A DNA stretch of 64,000 nt, taken from contig OZ020517.1 of NCBI GenBank assembly GCA_963971425.1, positions 27,484,668 through 27,548,667 on the forward strand, in the 5' to 3' direction. The notes below the pieces were generated by a model. The model saw only the letters and a program-made list of their open reading frames with translations, had not been told where the DNA came from and did no database searches. Shown here one piece after another: positions 22,459 through 33,087 of this stretch (the stretch's first letter is position 1; each line of letters opens with the position of its first letter). The DNA comes from Bryoerythrophyllum caledonicum (lineage: Eukaryota > Streptophyta > Bryopsida > Pottiales > Pottiaceae). The translations under genes were made by a program, and so were the position numbers.

Positions 22459-24216
22459 TTAATGTGCAAAACAAATTGGACACGACCATTGACCCACTGG
22501 TACCTCTAGAAGAGGTGGGGTTAGACATTCTAGATGCCACCTCGTAGAACACAAGTCACAAATGACCATTGTGGCTGCCCGTTTGGCACTACCACACAAT
22601 TGACATCGCAATCCAATGGAGATGTGAGAAATACCAGGGTTTACCGTGCCATCAATGTGTGGTAAATGGCAAGGAGCGCAATTGTGCGTGTGATCCTTCC
22701 ATATTTTACCATCACGACCCTCCAACAGTAACACTCCTGAGTGCTTCACCTCACGAACTCGCAAGATCACCCGTCCCGCTATCACATCCAAGGTGGTGGG
22801 CGCTGCTTGCTGCAAATACACATAGTCTCCAGGAGTAAACCGTCGCACTTGCGGTCGGTAGCCCATTCCCTGTATTGTAGCATAACGCAACGTATCTCGA
22901 TGTTGAGCAATGGAAAGATTCTCCAATGCCATAGGCATCACCCGTTTGAACAAATCCGCACGTTGCTCACACACTTGAGCCCAGGTATCTGGATTGTCCA
23001 TGTTAGCCAACACGGTTTCAGCCTCTGCCTGAATGGCCTTCGGTAACACCGGTTGCCTTCCAAACAACAAAAAGTAAGGAGAAAAGGACGCCAAAGATGC
23101 TTGCTTACTAAACTGGTAGCCCATGGCTATCCACGGTAATTGCAAGTCCCAATCTTGATGATGTCCCTTCTTCAAACTATACTTCCGAAGCCCCCTCTTG
23201 ACGGTTTGTACCATGCGCTCCGCCAAGCCATCCGCTTCGGGATGATCCTTCGAAGTAGTGCGGTGATCTATCATCGCTTGCTCACACAACGTTTGAAACT
23301 CACCCAAGAATTCCCTTCCTTGGTCTGTGAGAACTTCCGCTGGAGCTCCAAAGCGGCTCAATACACGATCAAGGAAAGAGTAAGCGGCCCCCTCACTAAA
23401 CTTGTCAGGCAACGCTACCAACTCTATCCATTTTGAGAAGTGCTCAATCATCACCAACACATACTTATTGTGTTGAGGTATCATTGGCAATGGACCAGCA
23501 AAATCTAAGCTCCACCTATATCCCAAGCCCATAATTAGCAATGGTTGCAATTGTGGCATCGGAGCGTTAAAAGACGCTCGTACCCGATCACAAACCATAC
23601 ACCGGGCTACCAAGGCTTGAACTTGAGTTTGCATTCCTCGCCACCAATAGTGAAGTTGGAGCAAGCTATAAGTCCTCCGCACTCCAAAGTGCTCAAGGTC
23701 TTCATGCGTGTCCTTGATGAGCTTCACTCTCTCCAATGGAGTTGGCACAACCTTTTGCGTGCCATTCGGCCACACCCTCACAAGGTGAGTCCTCTCCCAC
23801 ACGAACCGTTTGGCTCGTTGTGAGACCCGATCTCTCTCCTTAGCGGACCACGCAGGCACCACTTCTTCATTCTTTAGAAAATGCATCACGTTCGTGTCTT
23901 CAAAGATGTCTTTGGCGCCCCTAGATTCTTCACCGCCATCCTCATCTACCGTGGCCACAGTAGAAGCTCCGGTGTCATCTCCACGCATCGCCAATACACT
24001 TAGAAAGGCTGAACAATGCCAACCTGGCAACGGATCGGCTTCATCCTCCCCGTGCCACCTAGCGCCCGTAGCATCCGCTTGGTTTGGAATTGGATTGCGG
24101 CTAAGGCCGTCGGCATCCATATTCACCAATCCCGCTCTGTGCACCACCTTGAAGTCGTATTCCATCAACATCAAGGCCCACCGTGCTAGCTTGCCTATTA
24201 GTTTGTCAGACTCCAT
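22459..24216 (-). CDS. Element A RNase H end, integrase and C-terminal PHD finger
   Basis: The segment is 585 residues. The first 40 residues are the RNase H tail/connection (LIGKLARWALMLMEYDF ... ADGLSRNP). The integrase zinc module uses H171, H177, C206 and C209. The catalytic core has D238 (SLDFAGPLP), D298 (LTDQGREF) and E333 (GLAERMVQ). The C-terminus is a PHD finger with all eight ligands: C538, C541, C553, C556, H561, C564, C579 and C582 (spacing C-x2-C-x11-C-x2-C-x4-H-x2-C-x14-C-x2-C). The PHD lies where chromoviruses carry a chromodomain and could steer integration by binding a histone H3 tail; that role is inference. The segment follows the RT segment in the same frame, 9 nt beyond its stop. 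Confidence 0.9.
   Translation of the reverse strand: MESDKLIGKLARWALMLMEYDFKVVHRAGLVNMDADGLSRNPIPNQADATGARWHGEDEADPLPGWHCSAFLSVLAMRGDDTGASTVATVDEDGGEESRGAKDIFEDTNVMHFLKNEEVVPAWSAKERDRVSQRAKRFVWERTHLVRVWPNGTQKVVPTPLERVKLIKDTHEDLEHFGVRRTYSLLQLHYWWRGMQTQVQALVARCMVCDRVRASFNAPMPQLQPLLIMGLGYRWSLDFAGPLPMIPQHNKYVLVMIEHFSKWIELVALPDKFSEGAAYSFLDRVLSRFGAPAEVLTDQGREFLGEFQTLCEQAMIDHRTTSKDHPEADGLAERMVQTVKRGLRKYSLKKGHHQDWDLQLPWIAMGYQFSKQASLASFSPYFLLFGRQPVLPKAIQAEAETVLANMDNPDTWAQVCEQRADLFKRVMPMALENLSIAQHRDTLRYATIQGMGYRPQVRRFTPGDYVYLQQAAPTTLDVIAGRVILRVREVKHSGVLLLEGRDGKIWKDHTHNCAPCHLPHIDGTVNPGISHISIGLRCQLCGSAKRAATMVICDLCSTRWHLECLTPPLLEVPVGQWSCPICFAH
22471..22605 (-). other. PHD finger domain at the integrase C-terminus
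   Basis: A complete C4HC3 zinc ligand set with the typical Trp two residues before the seventh cysteine (GQWSCPIC) and the CSTRWHLECL core. PHD fingers read methylated or unmodified histone H3 tails. Which one this would bind cannot be told from the sequence. Confidence 0.85.
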
Positions 24217-24225
24217 GAATCACTT

Positions 24226-25515
24226 TTAAGGTTGATGATCCGTGACTAACAAGAACTCGTTACCATAGAGGTAACATCGAAAATGAGCAATTGCCCATAT
24301 GGCAGCCAAACACTCCCCTTCATACGAGCTATATTGGGCCTCCGCATTATTGTTGGACCGGCTGGCGTACGCAATGACAAACTCCTTCCCATCGTCATCC
24401 ATTTGCGTCAACACCGCACCAATTTCCAATGCGCTCCAATCTGTGTGTAGCTGGTATGTTCTTCCGGCTATTGGCCTTCGAAGTATAGGTGCCGATGCCA
24501 AGCGGTCCTTCAACTCTTGAAAGGCCACCTCTTGCTCATCTCCCCATATCCAAGGTTGATCATTCCTTGTCAACATGGTTAATGGCTTGGCAATAGCACT
24601 GAAAGTCTTTACAAACTTTCTATAGTAATTACACAACCCCAAGAATGCATGTAGCCTACTAATATCCCTTGGTCTAGGAATAGACATCACTACTTCAATT
24701 TTACTAGCTACCACACCCAATCCACTTGGATATATCATGTGGCCTAAGTACTCGATGCGGTCAAAGTAGAATTTGCACTTACCAGGGTGCAACTTTAAAC
24801 CGTGGAGCCTCAATCTAGCAAACACTTCCATCAAATGTAGCCTATGTTGCCTTCGATTCGTGCTAAAGACAACGATGTCGTCAATGTAGCATCTCACGAA
24901 ATCCAAGCCCGAGAATACTCGGTCCATAACCCTCTGGAATTCGGCAGGCGCATTCTTCAATCCAAATGGTAAGAATTTCCATTGGAACAACCGGTCCTTC
25001 CCATCTTTGTCAATGCCCCAGAACGCGGTCTTCTCCTTGTCTTCTTCTCTCAGTCCAATCTGGTGGTATCCAGAGCGCAAGTCTAACGTACTAAATACCT
25101 TGGCGTGACCAATAGCCTCAAAGTTCTCCTCCGGCGTTGGCATTGCATAACGATCCGACTTGATGAATTTGTTAATCCTCCTATAGTCCCTGCACATTCT
25201 CTTCTCGGTCCAATTACCGTAGATATCATTCTTGGATGGCATAACCGTCGTCGATGCATACTCGCAATTCGGTGGAGCCAACTCCACTAGCCTCGCAACC
25301 ACCAACTCCTCCGTACGAGCACATATCATCCTTCGTTCAACGTCGCTATACTTGTACGGCTTCCGGTATATTGGTGCTTTGTCCGTCAAATTGATATGTA
25401 CTTCTTGCCCCTTCAATACTCCAAGATCTTCAAGACTAAAGGCAAAACAATCTAAGTACTCTTTGAGGAACTCATGTTCCTCTCTCTCAACTGCTCCATC
25501 CGCCAGATCCACCAT
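24226..25515 (-). CDS. Element A reverse transcriptase and RNase H
   Basis: The segment is 429 residues. RT landmarks are FSTLDLRSGYHQIGL (first catalytic Asp at D145), FLPFGLKNAPAEFQRVM and the YIDD box at residues 210-213 (CYIDDIVVF). They are followed by YLGHMIYPSGL and FLGLCNYYRKFV. RNase H begins near residue 345 (LHTDWSALEIGAVLTQ) with YSSYEGECLAAIWAI and ends at TDHQP, where a TAA stop at 24226-24228 interrupts the frame; the reading continues in the downstream integrase segment. The protein would copy element RNA into DNA in a cytoplasmic particle. The RT is Ty3/Metaviridae type, not DIRS or copia. Confidence 0.92.
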   Translation of the reverse strand: MVDLADGAVEREEHEFLKEYLDCFAFSLEDLGVLKGQEVHINLTDKAPIYRKPYKYSDVERRMICARTEELVVARLVELAPPNCEYASTTVMPSKNDIYGNWTEKRMCRDYRRINKFIKSDRYAMPTPEENFEAIGHAKVFSTLDLRSGYHQIGLREEDKEKTAFWGIDKDGKDRLFQWKFLPFGLKNAPAEFQRVMDRVFSGLDFVRCYIDDIVVFSTNRRQHRLHLMEVFARLRLHGLKLHPGKCKFYFDRIEYLGHMIYPSGLGVVASKIEVVMSIPRPRDISRLHAFLGLCNYYRKFVKTFSAIAKPLTMLTRNDQPWIWGDEQEVAFQELKDRLASAPILRRPIAGRTYQLHTDWSALEIGAVLTQMDDDGKEFVIAYASRSNNNAEAQYSSYEGECLAAIWAIAHFRCYLYGNEFLLVTDHQP

Positions 25516-25584
25516 CGGTTTCTAAGTATCCTTGGTCACCGCCTCCTTCGGTTCCTTTGGAGCAGGATTTTCCTTCCTTGGTTG

Positions 25585-26993
25585 CTATTGGATGCCATAC
25601 GAAGGAGATTCCTCTCCTTCCACCTCCACCAAGCTTCCAAGTCCTTCCAATTGGCATAGTTTGTCAATTGTCTCCCTTTGGTGAGCTGTGTGTTCTCCCA
25701 CGAACATATTCTCCACAGCCTCCTCCAAATCCTTCGTTTGGTGGGCCAATTCCCTACTTCGGTTCCAATCCTTCATTCCATGAGGAGGATCCTCAGTCTT
25801 GAGTGTCGCGAAAAGGTTCGCGGAGCTCCACATATTCCATGGGTGAGGTGCCAAGGCCTTCTCGCCCCCAACCACTTTGCCTGTCACCTTGACAGAGACA
25901 AATGGTTCTCCGGCCGCCCGCAACTCATAAGACCCCATGTAACCATCAAAACTAGAAGCCAACCGCTTCTGTTCTGCCACTAGCAACGAAACGATCCACG
26001 TCAAGCAATTTAAGTCCATCGCTTGTCCAAGTAAAAATCGCCGTTGTTGCTCCGAGATCCCGGGCGCATCGGTAGTGCCCGTGGAAAATCCCATGGCTCT
26101 CTCCCGTTCATCCGCATTAGGCTCCACCATCTCTTGAGACAAGGAATTCCACACAAGACCCGGGCCGTTATCCTTAAAGGCATACGACCGAGCAAAACTA
26201 ACCAACGTGGGCAATGCCCTACGTGGTTCTCCTTTGCGGTTAACGACCGCCAAAGGTGCTTGGTCGTCATGATAAACGCGCCGTGGTGCCCTGTGAGGAT
26301 CCAAAATATCACTCACATAGACATCCGGCCGTTTAATTCGACCCACAGCGGACTGTAACAACTCTTGAGGTGCTAAATTCGTCCACCACAATCGTGGGCG
26401 ATGTGCTCGCGATCCCACCGCAGTGCATCCAACAACACGGGCATACCCAGAGTCTGGTGTATGCGGTGCATGCCCTCCAATGTCCTCGACCTCGAGCTAC
26501 TCATCACTGGTATATTCTCCTCAATGTAACCTGGTGGTCGCTTCTGAGAGGTTTGAAGCAAAGACAATACGCGAATCATATCATGAAACCGCGAAGAACG
26601 AGTGTCTTTCAACCCGTTTTGTTGTCCAGCCATTGACAATCCTTGACATGGCCATCCTGCGATGACAAGGTCCACATGGCCAACACGGTGAATATCCTCT
26701 GCTCAAAGCAAAGCAATATCACCAACAAGGGTAGAAAAAGAAGTCTTGATGGCACTAGTGGCCAACAAGTTTGGGAATTGGTTCCTCAATCGCCGTGAAT
26801 GACGCTTAGCCACGTGCCTTGCTGCCTCATCAATATCTACGTAGATGTAGCGTTTGACCTTCATCCCTGCTTGCAGCATTGCCGCCAAGCCACTTCCAAT
26901 CCCTCCGAACAATTCCAACAACACAATACCATCCTCTGGTACCTTCCACTGAATGGTGGAAGTGTCTAGACGTGGGCCCAAGTCTTGGTCCAC
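25585..26993 (-). pseudogene. Element A C5-cytosine DNA methyltransferase domain (DNMT3/DRM-like), between protease and RT
   Basis: Three open segments, 26993-26703, 26675-26373 and 26418-25585, carry the motifs of a C5 methyltransferase in the normal order. Motif I is ELFGGIGSGLAAML (about 26881-26925; SAM binding) and motif IV is IAGWPCQGLS with the catalytic Cys (about 26632-26670). Motif VI is YIEENIP (about 26510-26530), motif VIII is HRPRLWWTN (about 26380-26403), and a motif IX/X-like end is ERERAMGF then GQAMDLNCLTW (about 25996-26030). The HRxRxWW(T)N form and the order I-IV-VI-VIII-X resemble DNMT3/DRM more than DNMT1/CMT. The first segment is in the protease frame; the domain is broken by stops after 26703 and before 26993 and by one frameshift near 26400. 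It would transfer methyl groups to cytosine, possibly on element DNA. As I recall, retrotransposons with acquired cytosine methyltransferases have been reported in dinoflagellates and charophyte algae. Confidence 0.88.
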
Positions 26994-27086
26994 TCGAGAA
27001 GCATCTTCCGGTTGTGGGAGTATCGAATGCTGCCAAGCATCTTCAATGACCTGTGCCGCATCCTTCTGAAGTTGAATCGTGGTCCT

Positions 27087-28814
27087 TCACGCTGCTTCTA
27101 TGCCAGGTTGATACGTCTCTGTATCTCCACTACTTGTGTCACCCACTTGGGCATCCATCTCGTGAAGTGTAGGAGTATCCATCGAGAAAGTATCACAACC
27201 CTTGTGAAACCATGATGGTCTCACATCCATACCTCCTGAGAAGGCAAACACGTCTGCAAGATTGCCAGTCAGAACTCGAATAAAACGAGCTGGCAGCTGA
27301 GCCTTCCGCCCATCTCCTGCTTGCCATCCTGGTCTATAACTTGCGGTTTCCTCCCAGAAATCCAAGGTAAACCCCATGGGGTATAGCACCGCCGAGCCTA
27401 CCAAGACATCGTATGACTTGGCCTCCGTTATTATAGCTTTCACCTTCATAAAGCTTGCATCCTCGACATCATCTTCGTTGAGTCGTAAAATCAACTCCTC
27501 CTTTGTGATGCCTGTAGCATGCTCCGTACCTCCCATGGAAGTGCTAATTGTCCATTGACACTTCTCCAAAGTGTCCCCAATCAAACCCAACCCCTCACGG
27601 GCAGATGCTCCCAACATCAATGGTTGAGCTCCTGAATCCAAAAGCACTCGTCGAGGCACAAATACCCTCCCCTTGGGCCCAACAAGTTGGAAAATCCCTT
27701 GGGAGTTGTCAACCACCACCACACCAGGTGTAATGGATGACCTCTCGATTGCAGGTCTCGCGGCCATGGTCTTGACACGCATGGCTGCTGAAAGCAGCCC
27801 TTCCACGTTGTCCTCTTGACTCTTATCCACCTCTCCTTCAATCACTTCCGTCTTCAACGCATTGACGCCCGTGGAGTCACCCGACTCACACATTTGAGCC
27901 GCCATCTTGAAGACCGCCGCTGCATTGAAGCCCTCTTGTGACATCAATTTAGCAGAAAATAGTGAAGCCTCACAAACCACGTTTGCTGCTTTTCTCACCA
28001 CCGTACTAGATGGCTGTACAATCCCAACGCTAGGGCGAGTTGTTGGCACCCCCCGACGCATTGGAGGCACCATGGAAGATGTTGGCACCATCTCCTCCAA
28101 CGTGAAAGACTCTGGCAATCGAGCTTGCCGGTTGTCCTTTCCATGTTGAGGATCCAAGGTTGGACTTGCTCCACGTGGAACCTCCTTTGTCACCAGTGTT
28201 TGACTCCGCGTAAGGGCATAAGCCTCCCGTAAGCCATCCGTGATAGCAAGTGCCATGCCACTTAGCATATAGTCCCCGAATTCGTCATCGTCGGGCCTAA
28301 ACCCGCCCCCAGCATAAAAACTAAGAGTGACTTGGGGCTTTTCACTCACTGAAGCAGCATTTGCGCTCATGGCCGCCATCTTGGCCTCCAACTCCGCGAA
28401 TTTGGCCTTCCAACCTTTCTTGTCTCCTCCTGAAGACTTGGACTCCTTCTCCTTGTTGCTTGCCTTGGTTCCCTTGCCTCCAGAAGGCTTCAATTCGGGG
28501 TGAAGCTTCCAACACTTAGCCTCGGAATGCCCCTTGGCACCACAACCAGAGCAATAGCCACCAATTTGAGGGGTAGAGGACTTGCTTTCCTTGCAATCCT
28601 TTCTCAAATGCCCCGGTTTGCCACAACTAAAGCATAATGTTTCAGTGTCGGTGGCATAGGAGGGAACCGAAGCCTTAGCCACCTTGACCATTTCAGGAAT
28701 CTTCTCTTCACGTTTGAGAAATCCCATGGCCGCTTTCTCCTCCAATAAATTGATCTCAATTCTCTCGGACGTCTCGAACACAAATCTCAAAGTCGGTGGC
28801 TCACCCAATCGCAA
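27087..28814 (-). CDS. Element A Gag C-terminal part with zinc knuckles and aspartic protease
   Basis: The segment is 575 residues. Two CCHC zinc knuckles lie near the start: C61-C64-H69-C74 (CFSCGKPGHLRKDC) and C88-C91-H96-C101 (CSGCGAKGHSEAKC). A Lys/Ser/Gly-rich spacer follows, then the aspartic protease with its active-site LLDSGAQPLML (DSG near residue 391). Zinc knuckles bind element RNA, and the protease cuts the polyprotein. The frame is the same as the upstream Gag segment at 29090-28860 and as the methyltransferase segment downstream. The only breaks are single in-frame stops (28862-28860 upstream, 27089-27087 downstream), consistent with decay of one Gag-Pol frame. Confidence 0.85.
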   Translation of the reverse strand: MRLGEPPTLRFVFETSERIEINLLEEKAAMGFLKREEKIPEMVKVAKASVPSYATDTETLCFSCGKPGHLRKDCKESKSSTPQIGGYCSGCGAKGHSEAKCWKLHPELKPSGGKGTKASNKEKESKSSGGDKKGWKAKFAELEAKMAAMSANAASVSEKPQVTLSFYAGGGFRPDDDEFGDYMLSGMALAITDGLREAYALTRSQTLVTKEVPRGASPTLDPQHGKDNRQARLPESFTLEEMVPTSSMVPPMRRGVPTTRPSVGIVQPSSTVVRKAANVVCEASLFSAKLMSQEGFNAAAVFKMAAQMCESGDSTGVNALKTEVIEGEVDKSQEDNVEGLLSAAMRVKTMAARPAIERSSITPGVVVVDNSQGIFQLVGPKGRVFVPRRVLLDSGAQPLMLGASAREGLGLIGDTLEKCQWTISTSMGGTEHATGITKEELILRLNEDDVEDASFMKVKAIITEAKSYDVLVGSAVLYPMGFTLDFWEETASYRPGWQAGDGRKAQLPARFIRVLTGNLADVFAFSGGMDVRPSWFHKGCDTFSMDTPTLHEMDAQVGDTSSGDTETYQPGIEAA

Positions 28815-28859
28815 TGCCTCATTGCGAACTAATGTCTTCAGCTCCTTCTCTAAGATGCT

Positions 28860-30318
28860 TTACCAGTGCTGCACCGCTTGCTGCTCCGTGACTCCGTGAG
28901 TAGCAGAAATCAGTCTCCGCAATCTCGCATGAGCTTCTCGCAAGGACCCATCTCCTCCTCGCGCAAAAGACCTCAATGCCTTCATCTTATCCACCCGTTG
29001 ACCTTGATAGTCTCGACGGATCTGTGTGAAGAATACGGCCGTAGGGTTAAACGGAGGTGGAATAGCCACCGTTTCCATCGGTTGGCTCAAGTCCTCGGCA
29101 CTACTCGTGCCCTCCTCCTACTTCCCCTTTCCCACCCGTGATGGAACACTCGGCGCTCCGCCGAATACATCCGCGTAATTCGGTGCATAGAAATCCCTCC
29201 ATGCCAATATCTCCGTGAGGTGAGCCGCCTCGAATTCTCCATAATCCGCTAACGGGGCTCCCTCTAGACATCCAAATAACGCCCTCCACACCATGTAAGG
29301 GTTGAAGTTGGGGTTGCGAGACTTCTGGAGTTCACACCACATGGTGAACTCCCTCTTGAAGTCATCCGCTTCGATATTGCCCGTGGCACCCGAAAACCGT
29401 CGCACCCCCCGTTCTCTTCCTCCTCCATATGGTGAAGCCATCTCCTCCCAATCAAAAATTGATTGCAAAGGCTTTCTTGGTGGGGAACTTGCACTACGTG
29501 CCAAAGATTCTACCACAAACTCACGTTCTTCTACTATCGGTTGAACCGTATCCTCCTCTTCCTTCGATTGAGTGGTAACTTCCTCCACCACTCGTTCACG
29601 AACGCCTACCGCAAATGGGGTGTTTCTCCGAGTGAAACCGGGCCCCTTCCACGTTCCAGATTGAGAATTGATTAGCTCAATCAAAGAAGCGCCATGCTTC
29701 ATGAGTGCCCTTCTTCTCCGGAGCGTAGATAGTGGGTGGTACTTCCCAATCGAGTAGCTCCAAGGTGAGTGTGTCCCACACACTGCTGGCCCGCTCTCGC
29801 CACGTACCCACTTCCCACTGCCACGTAGTATGAAACACGAAGCCTTCACTCTCAAACTCGGTGAAGATGAGGGAGAACGTGGGCAATTGGTTCCCTCGGC
29901 GGAAATCCACCACCTCCACGGTGTACCTTGACCCAACGTTCTTTAGGACAACAACCTTCTCTCCAACCACAAGATCCACGGCTTCAACTTGGCCTCGTGC
30001 ACGACAAAGAGGAGCTCGAATACCCTCCTTGGCCCGAAGCGCTCGAACTTTGCGCACCCCACCAAGTGAAGTCCAATACTTCACGGACTCTTCGCTTAGC
30101 ACCTTCGTGCCTGGCTTTCGCAAGTCTTGAGTCCCGGTTCGAGACTTGGCTATAGGAGATAACTCAAAATCCCTACCACTAGAGCTTGCCTGGGAAGGTA
30201 AAGTTTTAACTTGCAAATCTTGGAGGCAAGTAATCAATTGACTAAGGGTCTCGGTGCTAATCTCTACCTTAGATGCACTAGACTCTTTTGATTCCTTCTT
30301 CCTTCCTCCACTATCCAT
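28860..30318 (-). pseudogene. Element A Gag N-terminal part, frameshifted
   Basis: The N-terminal 213-residue segment (30318-29677) starts MDSGGRKKESKESS. It shifts frame near 29690 into the segment ending at 29118, which carries a Gag-like helical region (FKREFTMWCELQKSRNP ... WRALFGCLEGAPLADYGEF). A stop and then 29090-28860 (IRRDYQGQRVDKMKALRSFA) follow in frame. Capsid-type Gag is inferred from position before the zinc knuckles and from the helical composition; sequence similarity to named families is weak. Confidence 0.65.
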
Positions 30319-33087
30319 GTCCCATATGCTTGCTACAACTCACTGTTTTTACGTGGTTGTATTAAGTGGACTCACAATGGATGATAACCTTAGATTAGGG
30401 AAATGCTAGAATTCCACTTTTTGTTCACTATCATATGCCACACTTAGCTCAATGTGATACAAGACACCAATAGTGTGCACAATAATTTGATAAGAACAAC
30501 CCAAAGTCTAGCCATTCATTCCCATAATCCAATTTCCTAGCCGAGGTGCAAGAGGAAAGTGACAATGTCACTCACCATCCCATACCTCCACTAGTCACTG
30601 CCCAAAGGTGGCAAAGCGTAAGAAGAAGGTGACTATGGCACCTAATATCCCACAACTCTTCCAATCATTCTCACAAACAAATTGGCAAGGGTAAGAAGTG
30701 GGCAACAATGGTACCCACTATCCCACACCTTCACCTCTCACAAGAATGACGAAGAGCAAGAAGAAGGTGACTATGGCACCCGCTTTCCCACACTTTCACC
30801 ACTTACTAACAAGATGCAACATACAAACTTGTCACTTCCCCAAGCAACCAACTACCCCCTCCCAACGCGGGTCCGGATACGTTACCTTGTTGAAATAGTC
30901 CTGGGCCTCCGAATAGCTACCACTAGCTACTCTTAAAGGAAACCCTAAGTCTAATCTATGCCTTATAATGCCTCGTACAAGAGGCTGGCCTTTCTCTAGA
31001 ACTAAATTATTTCTAGGATAACGCCCTAAAATTCTAAGTGATCAGAATCACTAGAAACGAGCAGTTTTTGCACTAGAATGTGCACACAGCTAACATGTGC
31101 TCAAGCATGTATCATTCTCACATGGAGACAATTGAGCAACCTTGACACAATTGCAATATGCAATTCCAACAAAATTTTGGCAGCGCTTCCGCATCACCAA
31201 AAGCACCACAAAAATCCACACCACTATAAGTGAATTCAATAAAGATTTAGGAAACCACAAGTGTCAAGCATTCACCCGATTGCAATGAGCACCTCCGTGT
31301 TTCACTTGAATCACTCCATGATCACCTTCTTCGCCAAAGAGTGAATCATTCCCGCCCTGCACAAACATGCCCTCGGGGCCTGTGACCGCCAGTGCCTTGG
31401 TGCGCCCGTCGTCGCTCGACTCCACGGCGAACTCCCTATTCAGCCTCGCACTCCACCGTCACCTTGAGGTTCGGAGGTACCCCACGTCCACACCCCTGCG
31501 CTCTACTCATGCAGTAGCTCGTCTTCTTTTTAAAGATAACCCTTGCTTGTAGACCCGGCAGGGTATCGGACACACCACGGAGCTCTACAAACGTTGCTTA
31601 ACGTCCTTCGGCTAGCTGCTTTCCCAACGCGTTCTCCACTCCGGCCAGCTCCACTGCTCAAAAACAGCCGCAAGCAACTTGCAGACGCTCAACACGATGT
31701 CTACCGTCTCACTTTCCACAATAAGTCCAACAAGCACCAGCGCTCCAAGCGCCGCTAATAGGACCTCATCACTCTCCAATGAAACCCCAGCCTTCCTCGA
31801 ATCTAAACCCACCCTCAAAGGTTCAGATCTCGAAACCAACAGTTTCACCTTTCTTCTTGTTTGCTTCGGCACTGTAGCGGGGAGTGGATAGAACTCTTCC
31901 GGAAGAAGACAAGCATGTACTAGCAGCTATCACTCTGGCACCTACCTTCGCAGCTTTACATCCAGCCCATACGTTGGCGAAGTTTCAAGAAACAAAACAT
32001 CACCAGCCCTCTTAGTGTCTATAGCAACTCAATGCTACCAAAGCATCGGCAAGAAGTTTCAAAGAGCCGGTGGAAAGGGATTTTAAAGAGCCTGTCTATT
32101 GCGCGACGGCCATCTTCACCAGGATCTTCTCCTTCTCCCTGCTCCGCTCCCGCTCGTCGTCCCTCTCCACCTTCACTCGCGCACCGCCACCGCCGTTTCT
32201 CACTCTCTCATTCTGCAAAAACCCCACAAACAGCACCCTCACCACGGCCTGTCGGGTGCAGCAACAGCTTCACCACTTCAGCGGGTGGCGACCTGAAGGC
32301 AAGAGACACAATCCACCACTGTTGCAGAGATGGGACCTTGCTCCTCCACGAGTTTCTCCTTCGGCGATCCCGAGCTCTTCACACTGTTTCCCGCCTCGCG
32401 CTCTTCACCGACCAAGAGCTCGTCAACATGGACCTCACGATTTCCGGCTCCCCAACTCCGCAGCAGCATCCACAAACCCTTGTGTCTTTTGCCCGGATGA
32501 GGCACTCCCGAGACACCAGCTCACATTCCCAACGCCGCCATCTCCGCGTCGAGCTCCGTGCACGTTCCAGAGCACATGAGCTGCGGATTCAATTGGTTGC
32601 GGACGTCGAACTTTCGACTTGGTTATGTTTCGCAGAGGCGCGAATCGGGATGTGAGGCGTCTAGCAATGCGAGCACGGGCTGAGCTTAACAACAACCAGA
32701 AGGACAACCTTCAGTCTTGCGAACTCGCTCAATTCCCAGAATCCACGACAAGTTCGCTCCTTGGTGCGCTTGCAGCAGTGAGCCAAGCAGTGCACACTGC
32801 TCTCGAAGAATATGAGGTGGTACTTCAAGTCCTGTTCCTCTCCAGATGCTTGCGCACAGCGACGACGCACGTCTGGCTCTGCGCTGCCACCACCTCAACT
32901 TTGTGCAGCCTGCAGTCGAGCGTTCAGTGAGACTCCTTGCCTCCCCAGACCGCACATTATCTCCGGTTCACAGAACCTTAAAACTATAGTGCAGATATGG
33001 GAGTTTCAAGCCATAACCTCAAAACCCCAGTAGGTGTACAATAATGTTGCAGTTACACCCATTTCCGCAACATGATCTTTCTCAAGT
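30319..33087 (-). other. Element A 5' leader, unusually long, with non-retroviral sequence
   Basis: There are 2.77 kb between the outer B repeat and the Gag start. No TGG-type primer binding site is seen next to the repeat (the coding strand reads ACTTGAGAAAGATC there). Positions 30319-31350 are AT-rich with tandem repeats. Positions 31350-33000 are markedly C-rich on the + strand with several open frames (such as 32032-32655), one of them Ser/Arg/Pro-rich like a transit peptide. The protein is not recognised. Confidence 0.5.
30550..30820. repeat. Four imperfect ~70-bp tandem repeats in the element A leader
   Basis: Units share AAGAAGxxGGTGACTATGGCACC and ATCCCACACCTTCACC-like words at a spacing of about 70 bp (about 30550, 30619, 30690 and 30758). 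Confidence 0.6.

Noticed and set aside
22569-24229. + strand ORFs over the integrase of element A
   Set aside because: Antisense shadows; the minus-strand frame carries integrase and PHD motifs.
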